Assembly (NCBI GenBank): GCA_001464965.1 | Contig: LNEJ01000060.1 | Coordinates: forward strand, 1-64,000 | Direction of reading: 5' to 3' | Origin: Gammaproteobacteria bacterium Ga0074134 | GTDB lineage: Bacteria > Pseudomonadota > Gammaproteobacteria > Ga0077554 > Ga007554 | Length of the DNA stretch: 64,000 nucleotides | In this document: positions 46,172 to 55,327 of the stretch, in pieces | Numbering within the stretch: the stretch's first letter is position 1 | Layout of the letters: each line of letters begins with the position of its first letter | Program-made: the position numbers and the translations under genes | Notes under the pieces: model-generated | The model's input: only the letters and a program-made list of their open reading frames with translations | The model's database searches: none | What the model was told of the DNA's origin: nothing

Positions 46172-46257
46172 AACGAACGGGTCCGGGCCTGTGGCCAAAA
46201 ATAAAGATCATAAGGAAACACTCTTTCGCTAACGGTTTTGATTCGTGGTTTAGCGGC

Positions 46258-46815
46258 CTATTCCTTCTTCTGCGCCTTGTTGAGCAGGTTCGCAATATCG
46301 GCATGATCCTCCTTGACCGCCATCATCATTGCTGTCCAACCTTCCTTATTTTTGATGTTCGGATCGGCGCCCTTGGCCAGCAGTAGCTTCACGATTTCGA
46401 TGTACCCCTCGAACGCCGCCCAGTGCAACGCTGTCCCGCCGCTGTCTTCTTGCGCGTTGATGTCGGCGCCACGCGCCAGCAGTGCTTCCACGATGGCGAT
46501 ATGCCCTTTCTGGGCAGCCCGCGCCAAGGGGGTCCAGCCCATGTGATCCTTGACGTTAACCTGCGCGCCACCGGCGAGCAGCAGTTTGACCATCTCCAGA
46601 TTCCCCGATCTCGCCGCGTGCGTTAACGCCGTCCAATCGTATTTATTTTTTGCGTTGACATCAACCCCTTGCGCCAGCATCTGCTTGACCGCCGCCGTGT
46701 CGCCATCCATCACCTTTTCCATCAAGGGGGTATTTTTGTCACCGCCCGCCACCAGCAAAATAATCAGCCCGGCAACCATAAAGGCAATGATGATGAAAAT
46801 TCTTCGGCGAACCAT
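46258..46815 (-). CDS. Ankyrin-repeat protein with N-terminal membrane anchor
   Basis: 185 residues. An N-terminal transmembrane or uncleaved signal segment (RIFIIIAFMVAGLIILLVAG, about 5-24) is followed by four or five ankyrin repeats. These carry the usual G-W-T-A/P-L-x-x-A-A and V-K-L-L-L-x-x-G-A patterns: YDWTALTHAARSGNLEMVKL, MGWTPLARAAQKGHIAIVEA, GGTALHWAAFEGYIEIVKLL. The repeats probably face the periplasm and bind a protein. Partner unknown. Confidence 0.9.
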   Translation of the reverse strand: MVRRRIFIIIAFMVAGLIILLVAGGDKNTPLMEKVMDGDTAAVKQMLAQGVDVNAKNKYDWTALTHAARSGNLEMVKLLLAGGAQVNVKDHMGWTPLARAAQKGHIAIVEALLARGADINAQEDSGGTALHWAAFEGYIEIVKLLLAKGADPNIKNKEGWTAMMMAVKEDHADIANLLNKAQKKE

Positions 46816-46916
46816 ATTTTTGGTGTCTTTAGTGAAGCGGCCATGAGTAGCCGCTTATGTTAGCAAGCGCGCCGGCAACCCTGCCATGTTGCCGGCGCCT
46901 GGCAAGATTAAACAGG

Positions 46917-47849
46917 TTACAGGTGATAGCCAAAGCTATCCTTGAAGCGGGCGTAAAATTCCTCGCGCTCGAAGCGGTGGTTCTGGGTGCCGTGATGCTC
47001 GATCTTGATCGCCCCCATGAGAGAAGCGACGCGGCCGGTGGTTTCCCAATCCATGCCGTTCATCAAGCCGTATAGCAGGCCGGCGCGGTAGGCATCGCCA
47101 CAGCCGGTGGGGTCCGCCACCGCCTTGGGTGCGGCGCAGGGAATGTCGATGCGCTTGCTTGCGGTATAGATGTGCGAACCCTCGCCGCCAAGCGTGATGA
47201 TCAGTGCATCGACATGCTCGGCCAGTTCGTGCGGCGACTTGCCGGTACGCTCCTGCATGAGCTGTGCTTCATAGTCATTGAGCGTCACCCAGGTGGCCTG
47301 CTCGACGAACTTCATCAGGTCATCGCCGTCAAACATGGGCATGCCCTGGCCGGGATCAAATATGAAGGGGATGCCCGCTTCGGCAAACTGGGTGGCGTGT
47401 TGCAGCATGCCTTCGCGGCCGTCGGGCGAAACTATGCCAAGAGTAACGCCTGCGGCGTTTTCAACCTGATTTTCATGGGAAAAATTCATTGCGCCGGGAT
47501 GAAAGGCGGTAATCTGGTTGTCGTCCATGTCGGTGGTGATGAAGGCCTGCGCAGTGTAGGTGTTGTCGATCACCCTGACGTGCTCAAGGCCGACGCCGCA
47601 ACGCCCCAGCCATTCGGCATAGGGACCGAAGTCCGCCCCCACCGTCCCCATCAGCGCAGGCTCGCCGCCCAGCAGCTTGAGATTATAGGCGATATTTCCC
47701 GCGCAGCCGCCAAACTCGCGGCGCATGTTTGCCACCAGAAAGGACACATTCAGGATATGCACCTTGTCAGGCAGGATGTGATTCTTGAATTTGTCATGAA
47801 ACAGCATGATGGTATCATAGGCAATGGATCCACAGATCAGGGCTGACAT
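46917..47849 (-). CDS. PfkB-family carbohydrate/nucleoside kinase
   Basis: 310 residues. The PfkB signatures are EFGGCAGNIAYNLKLLGGEP near residue 47-65 and DPTGCGDAYRAGLLYGL near 252-268, the latter holding the catalytic Asp and the anion hole. ITTDMDDNQITAFHPGAMNF and FDPGQGMPMFDGDDLMKFV are further conserved parts. The nearest type in my memory is the adenosine/ribokinase-like group in gammaproteobacteria. The sugar or nucleoside is unknown. It is divergent from the TPR-TolQR operon, across 260 bp. Confidence 0.9.
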   Translation of the reverse strand: MSALICGSIAYDTIMLFHDKFKNHILPDKVHILNVSFLVANMRREFGGCAGNIAYNLKLLGGEPALMGTVGADFGPYAEWLGRCGVGLEHVRVIDNTYTAQAFITTDMDDNQITAFHPGAMNFSHENQVENAAGVTLGIVSPDGREGMLQHATQFAEAGIPFIFDPGQGMPMFDGDDLMKFVEQATWVTLNDYEAQLMQERTGKSPHELAEHVDALIITLGGEGSHIYTASKRIDIPCAAPKAVADPTGCGDAYRAGLLYGLMNGMDWETTGRVASLMGAIKIEHHGTQNHRFEREEFYARFKDSFGYHL

Positions 47850-48109
47850 AGGGTATTTTCCGGTTTGGGTTATTTAAGGATACGAAAAGGGATTATACGG
47901 GGTTCCCGCACCGCTTATCGAGTGCGGATGGATTGGTGAAAGCCCCGGGCAGGTTTCCGCTTGACTGATAACTCCGCGGATTTTGGCGGCTGCGCCGCCG
48001 TCAAGAAAGTCCTCGATTTAGCCGATAAACACAATGCCACTGAATTACAGACGCGCGTATCACGCGCTGACCAGCGACCTGCCGCATAGGTGTTAAGGAT
48101 GCGCCATAA

Positions 48110-48673
48110 ATGACACGTATTACCAGGATAATCCCGCTCTTGCTTTTATGTCCACTCATGGTGGCAGGGGTCGGCTATGCCCAGGAAATCCCCGCTGGTA
48201 CTACAGCGCAAACGTTGCGGGGCGAGCTTCTTTCTCTGAACGACAAGGTGCAGTCTCTCCAAAAAACGGCGGTGGACATAAACCGCGACCTCACCCTCCT
48301 TGAGGAAGAGGCACAGTTCCCCGAAAGGTCTCGGATAGCCGTCTTTCTGGGTATGGACCGCTTGCCGCGCTTCGATCTGGACGCCGTTGAATTAAGTGTG
48401 AATGGCAAAATTGTGGCCACTCATACGTATACACCTGAAGAGACGGCAGCGCTGCAACTTGGCGGCATACATCGGCTCTATATCGGCAACCTGAATGATG
48501 GCGAGCAGCTATTATCCGCCATTTTCAAGGGAAAAACGCCGGCTAATCCGCGCTACCGCAGCAACGCCTTTCTTAATTTCAAAAAAGGGCAAAAACCAAA
48601 GTTTATTGTGCTGGGCATTAGCGATCTTCTCCAGGACAACACGCCAGCAATGACAGTGAGAGAGGCGCAGTAG
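48110..48673 (+). CDS. Secreted protein, first gene of the TPR-TolQR-AgmX operon
   Basis: 187 residues. A signal peptide (RIIPLLLLCPLMVAGVGYAQ) is cleaved after YAQ. A predicted helical or coiled-coil segment (GELLSLNDKVQSLQKTAVDI) follows, then a beta-rich domain (FDLDAVELSVNGKIVATHTY, GGIHRLYIGNLNDGEQLLSA). I do not recognise the family. It lies 11 bp before the first TPR gene, so it is probably the first cistron. A periplasmic structural role is inferred from context. Confidence 0.8.
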   Translation: MTRITRIIPLLLLCPLMVAGVGYAQEIPAGTTAQTLRGELLSLNDKVQSLQKTAVDINRDLTLLEEEAQFPERSRIAVFLGMDRLPRFDLDAVELSVNGKIVATHTYTPEETAALQLGGIHRLYIGNLNDGEQLLSAIFKGKTPANPRYRSNAFLNFKKGQKPKFIVLGISDLLQDNTPAMTVREAQ

Positions 48674-48684
48674 GCGTAAATTCC

Positions 48685-50109
48685 ATGGGGTACTCAGCCA
48701 TAAGGTATTCTCTAGCGCGCGGGATCACATTCCTTATCGCAAGCCTGTTGCTAACGGCAGCTAATGCAGCGGATGATCTTCGAGGCGATCTCTCCTGGAA
48801 GGTAAAAGACCCCCATTTCGGCGCAGCATTATTCGATTTCTACCGGGGCGATAACTTCTCTGCCATAACACGGCTAACAGTCGCACAAGAAACCCACGCC
48901 CTGGTTAGCCAGGAACAAGAGGGTAACCTTCTGCTGGGCATGCTTTACCTTGCCAGTGACATGCCCAACGAGGCGCAGAAGGTTTTTTCACGTCTTATAA
49001 GCGACGGCTCCTCCTCGTCTATTGGCGACATTGCCAGCCTTTATTCCGCACAAATACTTTACGGCCAAGGCGCCTACCCGGCGGCAGAGCAACTTCTCTC
49101 AACGATTGAAGATTTGCCAGGAAAGCTGCGCATAAAGCAGGACTTGCTCCTGGCAAATCTCTTGATAGCAAAAAAACAATTTCAGAAAGCAGAACCACTC
49201 TTGCTGCGCCTGAACAGCGATACCAGGCAAGGCTATTACAGCCGCCATAATCTCGCGGTGAGCATGCTCAAGGACGGCGTATCATCGCAAGGTGCGGGAT
49301 TGCTTGATGGCATCAGCAAAGAAATTTTTTCTGATTCTGAACTAAAGGCATTACAGGACAAGGCCAATCTTGCCCTCGGATACCATTATCTTCAAAAAAA
49401 AGAGCCTGCTTTAGCCAAGGTGTACTTCCAGAAAGTCAGGCTGGACAGCTATTTTTCCCCGAAAGCCTTGCTAGGCTCAGGATTTGCGGAGGCGGCGCAA
49501 AATCAGCATCAACGCGCACTCATCCCGTGGATGGAGTTGGCGCAGCGGGAGATAAGGGATGTAGAAACGCAAGAGGCTTTGCTGGCCGTACCTGCCACCT
49601 TATTCAAACTCGAATCTTATAAAGAGGCGCAGAAACACTATCAGAACGCTATTTCCCACTATGACGCGGAAGCATTGCGTGTCAAACAGTCGATAGACGC
49701 GATTCGCGCAGGAAAACTGGAAAATAATATTCTGCGTCTTGATGCGGGTGATGATGCGCAATGGCAAAACACGCTAAAAAAGCTGCCGGATGCGCCGGAG
49801 AGTCACTATTTCCCGTGGCTAATGGAAAATCCGCAGATACAGGAAGCCGTTTTGCTTTATCGAAAATCTCTCGCCCTGCAGAATATTCTGGAACAGCAGC
49901 GGTCACGCCGCATATCCACGGTAAACGCGCGCATTGATCAGGCCTTGGCGGAAGCACATGGCCTGATGCAAAAGCTGGAGGCCTATATACAGAAAACCAC
50001 CCTTTCCGAGCTATCGCTGCGCGAACAACGTTTGGACAAGTATCTTACGCAAGCGAAACTTGGCGTAGCGGATCTTTATAATCATGCTGCGGCACGGGGA
50101 GACGAGTAA
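48685..50109 (+). CDS. Periplasmic TPR protein
   Basis: 474 residues with a signal peptide (ARGITFLIASLLLTAANAAD). The body is helical with degenerate TPR pairs, such as EGNLLLGMLYLASDMPNEAQ, ANLLIAKKQFQKAEPLLLRL, DKANLALGYHYLQKKEPALA and KVYFQKVRLDSYFSPKALLG. The C-terminus (NILEQQRSRRISTVNARIDQ, QALAEAHGLMQKLEAYIQKT) has coiled-coil character. Glt-type machines carry periplasmic TPR proteins of this size (GltD/GltE in Myxococcus). It is 11 bp after the first gene. Confidence 0.85.
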   Translation: MGYSAIRYSLARGITFLIASLLLTAANAADDLRGDLSWKVKDPHFGAALFDFYRGDNFSAITRLTVAQETHALVSQEQEGNLLLGMLYLASDMPNEAQKVFSRLISDGSSSSIGDIASLYSAQILYGQGAYPAAEQLLSTIEDLPGKLRIKQDLLLANLLIAKKQFQKAEPLLLRLNSDTRQGYYSRHNLAVSMLKDGVSSQGAGLLDGISKEIFSDSELKALQDKANLALGYHYLQKKEPALAKVYFQKVRLDSYFSPKALLGSGFAEAAQNQHQRALIPWMELAQREIRDVETQEALLAVPATLFKLESYKEAQKHYQNAISHYDAEALRVKQSIDAIRAGKLENNILRLDAGDDAQWQNTLKKLPDAPESHYFPWLMENPQIQEAVLLYRKSLALQNILEQQRSRRISTVNARIDQALAEAHGLMQKLEAYIQKTTLSELSLREQRLDKYLTQAKLGVADLYNHAAARGDE

Positions 50110-50110
50110 G

Positions 50111-53100
50111 TTGAAACGCTACTGTCGCCTGATCTCATTACCCTTGCTTATTCTTACTGGCTGCGCGCAGGTAAAAGACGATAGCCCAACGCTCAAAAGC
50201 CTGGAGCACCGCAGTATTTCCGTCGAAAAGGATACCACCATCCCGGACAGCCGCAGCAAGGCCATCGAACAGTATCAATCCATCGCGGGCGCGACGAATG
50301 ATAAATCCGTCCAGCGCGAGGCAAAACGCAAGATTGCCGATCTGGAGGTGGATAATGCAGAGGCCATTTTCCTGGAAAAGATCAAAAAATCGGGTCAGGA
50401 TGCCCAAACCAGCGCGCCGCCGCCCCCCGTTGACAATCGCAATGCGATTAATCTGTACCAGGAGCTGTTGCAGGAACAGACCCCCAAATCCGACGCTGAA
50501 GACACGTTGTATCAATTGGCTAAAGCGTATGAGCAAAGCGGTGATTATCAAAACACCCTCCAAACACTGACCCGCCTGGCCAATTCCTATCCCAAGATAG
50601 GCTACATGGATGAGGTCCAGTTCCGGCGCGGGGAAATTCTGTTTACATTAAAGGACTACGCCCAGGCCGAGAAAGCCTATGTCTCCCTCTTGCCCCTGAA
50701 AAAATCCCAGTTTTACGAGATGGGGCTGTATAAACATGGCTGGAGCCTGTACAAGCAGGAACAGTATTTGCCGGCCCTCGATTCTTTTTTTGCGATTCTG
50801 GACAAAAAATTTCCCGTGAACAAAGTCGTAGCCGATGACTTTGTCTTGCCGCGCGGAGAACAAGAGTTTGTAAAGGACACGCTGCGCGTTATCAGCCTCA
50901 GTTTTTATCACCTCAATGGCGCGGAATCGATCACCTCGTATCTTTCCGCCAAAGGCTATCGCCCGTATGAGCACCTTCTGTATAAGTCCCTCGGTGACCT
51001 TGCCCTTGAGAAAGACCGCGTCAGCGACGCTGTAAACAGCTACAGGGCCTACATCAAGGTGCATCCGGGCCATCCCTACAGTGTGCTCATGCAGCAGAGA
51101 ATCATCGATGCCTACAATAGGCCTGAGTTCGCCTCCTTGCTACTGCCTGAAAAACGGGAATTTGTCCGCCTCTATGATGACTACAATCAACACCGCATCA
51201 GCAATTCCACAAAAACATATGCCGAACACCTGATTTACGGCGACAAAATCGCCCAAGACAAGATTATTCCCTATTTAAGGGGCATCCTTGAGGATTTGGC
51301 CCGCCATTATCATGCTGAAGCGCAAAAGAGCAAGACACGCACGGCATACAAGGAGGCCATGGATTGGTATACGAAATTCCTGAAAAATTTCCCCGCGGAC
51401 AAGGACGCCCCAGGCATCACTTTCCTGCTCGCTGAAAGCCTGTATGAAAATGGACGCTATGCCGATGCGGTCACACGTTACGAAAATGTCGCCTATGATT
51501 TTCCCGCCAATAAAAACAGCGCGGAGGCGGGCTACGCGGCCCTGCTCGCTTATCAGAAACAGGGGGAAAAACTCTCGGGTTATGAAAAAAATCTGTGGCG
51601 GCGCAATGCCGTGGTGAGCGCGATGCGGTTCTCCGAAAAGTATCCCAAGGACAAACGAGTACCCGCCGTTCTGGTCTCCGCGATGGAGGAGCTGTTCTCC
51701 CTGAAGCAGTATGACAAGGCGAAGTCCGCCGCGCGGCTCATTCTGAAAATGGAGCCGCCCGCTGATATCAAGCAACGCGGTCTGGCGACAACCATCATTG
51801 CGCACGCAGAGTTCGAGCAGGATAATTTTGAAGGCGCGGAGGCGAGCTACCGCGAGGCATTGAATCTACTCCCTGCGAATGACCCAGGCAGGGTGGATAT
51901 CATGGAGAATCTGGCATCGGCGATATACCGGCAAGGTGAAAAATCCCGTACTGCAGGTGACATGCCAGCGGCGATCCTGCACTTCCTGCGGGTCGGCGCG
52001 GCGGCGCCTGCGTCACCCATCCGCCTCTCGGCGGAATATGACGCCGCTGTCGGCTATATGTCGCTAAACGACTGGAATACCGCGCTGCGCATCTTCAGCC
52101 AGTTCCAGAAAACCTACCCTGACAACGCCTTCCAGGCCGACGTGTCGCGGCAAATGGTAACGGCCTACCTTCAGTTGGACCAGCCTGCAAAGGCCGCCGC
52201 CGAACTTGAAAAGACCATTGCCAGCACCCAGGATGCCACGGTTCGCCAGGGCGCCGCATGGCAAGCCGCAGAGCTTTATGAGAAAGCCAAGGACACCAAG
52301 AACGCCGCCAGAATTTATGGCCTATATGTTGAACGGTTCCCCAGCCCGCTGGAACAGGCCATCGAGGCGCGCCGCCGCCTCGCAGAAGCCTATAAACAGG
52401 CTAATGACACGAACATGCAAAATCATTGGCTGAAGGACATCATCAAGGCGGAACGGGAAGGTGGCACGGAGCGCACGCCGCGCACCCGCCAAGCCGCGGC
52501 CCATGCCTCAATCACATTGGCAGATCTCGCCTATCAGGCATTTGCCCAGGTACGGCTGGTTGAACCATTGCAACAGAATTTGAAAATCAAAAAGGAGAAA
52601 ATGGAGCTCGCCTTGCAGGCCTATGGTATTGCCGCTGAATTTGGCGTGGCGGATGTAACAACCGCCGCGACGTATCAGATGGCAAAGATATACAGCGACC
52701 TTAGCCATGACCTGCTTGAATCCCAGCGCCCCGAAGGGCTCACCCCCGAGGAGCGGGAGCAATATGATGTGCTCCTGGAAGAGCAGGCCTTTCCGTTTGA
52801 AGAGAAGGCCATCCAGATATATGAGTCGAATATCCGGCGCGTATCCTCCGGCATCTATGACGAATCGGTCAGGAAAAGCTTTTCCGAGCTGGCTAAACTA
52901 TTGCCGGTCAAATACGCAAAGCACGAGAAAAGCGAACCTTTGAGCGGCGTTACGTTGAACAATGACGGCAAGGATGAAGACGAAAAGGCATTGATTAAAG
53001 CAACAGAGCAAGTTCCGCTGAACATCGAGACCTATAACCATCTTGGCATTCATTATCGCAACAGGGGGCGCTTCGGTGATGCACGCACTGCCTACGAAAA

Positions 53101-53302
53101 AGCCTTGGCCATCGACCAGAATCATGCATCGATCCACCTGAATCTTGGCATACTTTACGATCTTTATCTGCGTGACGCCGGCAAGGCGCTGGAACAGTAT
53201 CGGCTCTATCAAAGCCTGCTGCCGGCCGCAGACAAGCAGGTGGGGCTGTGGATCGCGGAGCTGGAAAAACGCAAAAATGGTGCGGAGGTAAAGGACAAAT
53301 GA
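50111..53302 (+). CDS. Large TPR lipoprotein
   Basis: About 1063 residues. I chose the TTG at 50111, giving MKRYCRLISLPLLILTGCAQ, a clean lipoprotein signal with lipobox LTGC, and a GGGGAGACGAG site eight bases before it. An ATG at 50084 in the same frame lacks both. TPR motifs run through most of the length, for example LYQLAKAYEQSGDYQNTLQT, EAGYAALLAYQKQGEKLSGY and a canonical final unit NHLGIHYRNRGRFGDARTAY followed by EKALAIDQNHASIHLNLGIL. It would be anchored in the outer or inner membrane and act as the large scaffold. It overlaps the next gene by 4 bp. Confidence 0.88.
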   Translation: MKRYCRLISLPLLILTGCAQVKDDSPTLKSLEHRSISVEKDTTIPDSRSKAIEQYQSIAGATNDKSVQREAKRKIADLEVDNAEAIFLEKIKKSGQDAQTSAPPPPVDNRNAINLYQELLQEQTPKSDAEDTLYQLAKAYEQSGDYQNTLQTLTRLANSYPKIGYMDEVQFRRGEILFTLKDYAQAEKAYVSLLPLKKSQFYEMGLYKHGWSLYKQEQYLPALDSFFAILDKKFPVNKVVADDFVLPRGEQEFVKDTLRVISLSFYHLNGAESITSYLSAKGYRPYEHLLYKSLGDLALEKDRVSDAVNSYRAYIKVHPGHPYSVLMQQRIIDAYNRPEFASLLLPEKREFVRLYDDYNQHRISNSTKTYAEHLIYGDKIAQDKIIPYLRGILEDLARHYHAEAQKSKTRTAYKEAMDWYTKFLKNFPADKDAPGITFLLAESLYENGRYADAVTRYENVAYDFPANKNSAEAGYAALLAYQKQGEKLSGYEKNLWRRNAVVSAMRFSEKYPKDKRVPAVLVSAMEELFSLKQYDKAKSAARLILKMEPPADIKQRGLATTIIAHAEFEQDNFEGAEASYREALNLLPANDPGRVDIMENLASAIYRQGEKSRTAGDMPAAILHFLRVGAAAPASPIRLSAEYDAAVGYMSLNDWNTALRIFSQFQKTYPDNAFQADVSRQMVTAYLQLDQPAKAAAELEKTIASTQDATVRQGAAWQAAELYEKAKDTKNAARIYGLYVERFPSPLEQAIEARRRLAEAYKQANDTNMQNHWLKDIIKAEREGGTERTPRTRQAAAHASITLADLAYQAFAQVRLVEPLQQNLKIKKEKMELALQAYGIAAEFGVADVTTAATYQMAKIYSDLSHDLLESQRPEGLTPEEREQYDVLLEEQAFPFEEKAIQIYESNIRRVSSGIYDESVRKSFSELAKLLPVKYAKHEKSEPLSGVTLNNDGKDEDEKALIKATEQVPLNIETYNHLGIHYRNRGRFGDARTAYEKALAIDQNHASIHLNLGILYDLYLRDAGKALEQYRLYQSLLPAADKQVGLWIAELEKRKNGAEVKDK

Positions 53303-53574
53303 AGCCATCAGTGCTTTTTATCATGGGAATTTTATATTTGTCTGCCGGTGTTTCGGCGGCGGCGGAGTCCATCGATGCTTCGGGCACGAAAATCATCGGT
53401 GATTCGGACATGCCAAAAACACTCTACATCGTCCCGTGGAAGAAACCGGAAACGGCCCCGCCCCCGTCACCAAGCCGCTCAATGAACGAGTTCGCCAGCG
53501 CAGCCTTTGCAACACTGGAGCGGGATACCCTGTTACGCCAGATGCAATACCACGCGATTTTCAGTACCCGGTAA
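53299..53574 (+). CDS. Small secreted protein of the TPR-TolQR-AgmX operon
   Basis: 91 residues. The start ATGA overlaps the stop of the large TPR gene, showing translational coupling. A signal peptide (MKPSVLFIMGILYLSAGVSA) is followed by SIDASGTKIIGDSDMPKTLY and IVPWKKPE, a compact motif that I believe is shared by small genes in the same place in other such clusters (memory, not checked). The C-terminal half (FASAAFATLERDTLLRQMQY) may form an amphipathic helix. Function unknown. Confidence 0.8.
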   Translation: MKPSVLFIMGILYLSAGVSAAAESIDASGTKIIGDSDMPKTLYIVPWKKPETAPPPSPSRSMNEFASAAFATLERDTLLRQMQYHAIFSTR

Positions 53575-53660
53575 AGCAGAATTTCTTCTCATCAACCATC
53601 AAGATTATTGCCTGAAATGCCGAATACAAGGCAGGCATGACGCAGCATTAGGAGATCAGC

Positions 53661-54314
53661 ATGGATTTTTTCAGTTCCTCAATCCGTTTTTTTCAAGACG
53701 GCGGTTTTATCATGTACTTCATCCTCGGGATATTCGCCCTGGGAATTGCTATCGCCATCGAGCGCTACCTTTTCCTGACTTCCGCCCGGAGCAGAAACCG
53801 GGAAATGTGGGACAAGCTGCTGCCGGTGCTAAAGCGTGGCGAATACAAAGCCGCGCAAGACATGATGTCGCAGTCCAGCGCCACCATCAGCAACATTTTG
53901 TCCTACGGCCTATCCCGGCTTGCTACCAGCCGGCGCCATGACGATGTTGAAACCGCCATGGAAGAAGGGCTCCTGGAAACCGTTCCGCGCCTGGAAAAAC
54001 GCACGCACTACCTCACCACTTTCGCCAATGTTGCCACCCTGCTGGGGTTGCTCGGCACGGTCATCGGCCTGATTGATGCGTTTACCGCCGTCTCCAGCGC
54101 CAACCCCTCCGAAAAGGCCGCGCTGCTTTCCGCCAGTATTTCCGTGGGCATGAACTCGACGGCATTCGGATTGATGGTGGCGATCCCGCTGCTGCTGATT
54201 TATAGCGTGCTCCAATCCAAAACCGTTGAGCTGGTAGACAGCCTGGAGATGGCGTCAGTGAAAGTATTGAACATCATCAAGGAGCACACCGACAAGCAAG
54301 GCTCAACGCAATGA
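53661..54314 (+). CDS. MotA/TolQ/ExbB-family proton channel protein
   Basis: 217 residues. Three transmembrane helices are visible: IMYFILGIFALGIAIAIERY (about 14-34), TTFANVATLLGLLGTVIGLI (about 113-134) and GMNSTAFGLMVAIPLLLIYS (about 160-180). The LLGTVIGLI helix and the GMNSTAFGL motif are the core TolQ/ExbB signatures. It should form the channel subunit with the two ExbD-like proteins. An 87-bp gap with AGGAGATC before the ATG separates it from the small gene. It overlaps the next gene by 4 bp. Confidence 0.93.
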   Translation: MDFFSSSIRFFQDGGFIMYFILGIFALGIAIAIERYLFLTSARSRNREMWDKLLPVLKRGEYKAAQDMMSQSSATISNILSYGLSRLATSRRHDDVETAMEEGLLETVPRLEKRTHYLTTFANVATLLGLLGTVIGLIDAFTAVSSANPSEKAALLSASISVGMNSTAFGLMVAIPLLLIYSVLQSKTVELVDSLEMASVKVLNIIKEHTDKQGSTQ

Positions 54315-54808
54315 AGCGCCGTAACCTTCTCGCACGCAACGAGGGTGACGAGCTGGATCTTACCGCCATGATCAACATGATGGTGATTCTGGTATGCTTT
54401 CTGTTGACCTCGGCGGTATTTTCACGCATCACGGTGATGGAGCTGAATATGCCTCCCGCCGCCCAGGCATCATCCAGTAGCGCGCCCCAGCCGAAGAAAG
54501 AGCTTCTTCTGGAGGTTATCCTCCGTAAAAATGCCATTGAAATAAATGACCGGAACGGCAGCTTTTTTGAACGGATCAACAATTTATCCGGCAGCTACGA
54601 CATCAAATCCCTGGCGCAGAATCTTCATCAGTTAAAGGCGCGCTTTCCGGAAAAACGGGACGCCTCCATCCTGCTGGAAGATGACATTCCCTATGATCTT
54701 CTGGTGCAGGTGATGGATGCGTTACGCGAGGAAAGAAGCGGGGCAACGGGATCCGCCGAGCTTTTCCCTGATATATCCATTGGTGACGCCCCTGCGGCGC
54801 GAAAATAA
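54311..54808 (+). CDS. ExbD/TolR-family protein with Asn in place of the channel Asp
   Basis: 165 residues. One transmembrane helix, DLTAMINMMVILVCFLLTSA (about 16-35), is followed by a periplasmic domain. ExbD and TolR carry a conserved proton-binding Asp in LxPxID; here the aligned position is Asn22 (AMINMMV). The C-terminus (DASILLEDDIPYDLLVQVMD) is typical. It may be a partner that does not itself carry the proton, working with the second ExbD protein, which keeps its Asp. The start overlaps the channel gene by 4 bp. Confidence 0.9.
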   Translation: MKRRNLLARNEGDELDLTAMINMMVILVCFLLTSAVFSRITVMELNMPPAAQASSSSAPQPKKELLLEVILRKNAIEINDRNGSFFERINNLSGSYDIKSLAQNLHQLKARFPEKRDASILLEDDIPYDLLVQVMDALREERSGATGSAELFPDISIGDAPAARK

Positions 54809-54832
54809 TAACAAGGGATACGGATAGCCGAT

Positions 54833-55321
54833 ATGAAAATGTCACGGCGCGCCAGACGCATGGAGCGGCACCACGCTCGAACAAAACGAGGCAGCAAACT
54901 CAACCTGATTGCCCTGGTTGATATTTTCACCATCCTGGTGTTTTTTCTTGTGGTTGGCGCCTCCGATGTGGAAATTCTGCCCAACACCAAGGTGGTGAAA
55001 CTTCCCGAATCCATCGTTGAAAAACAGCCCAAGCAAACCATCCTGATCATGGTGAGCGGAACCGACATTATCATGCAGGGCCGCAAGGTGGCCTCCGTGA
55101 AAGACGTGCTGAGCGCCCCCGAAGATGTCATCGCGCCACTGAAAAACGAGCTGGATCATCAAGCCGGGCGGCAGGGTGGCAAAACCAGCAGCGACATCAC
55201 CATCATGGGGGACCGTCAAATTCCCTACAAGCTCTTGAAGAAAATCATGGTTACATGCACACAAGCCAATTACAGCAATATTTTTCTCGCTGTGATGCAA
55301 AAACCAAGAACGGCGGGGTAG
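54833..55321 (+). CDS. ExbD/TolR-family protein, second copy
   Basis: 162 residues. A basic N-terminus (RRARRMERHHARTKRG) leads into one transmembrane helix, NLIALVDIFTILVFFLVVGA, which carries the conserved Asp30 in LVDIF. The periplasmic part has PKQTILIMVSGTDIIMQGRK and the ExbD-like end ITIMGDRQIPYKLLKKIMVT. Two ExbD-like genes beside one channel gene is the arrangement of the AglRQS gliding motor (known family), and fits this operon. It starts 24 bp after the first copy. Confidence 0.9.
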   Translation: MKMSRRARRMERHHARTKRGSKLNLIALVDIFTILVFFLVVGASDVEILPNTKVVKLPESIVEKQPKQTILIMVSGTDIIMQGRKVASVKDVLSAPEDVIAPLKNELDHQAGRQGGKTSSDITIMGDRQIPYKLLKKIMVTCTQANYSNIFLAVMQKPRTAG

Positions 55322-55327
55322 CAGGCT

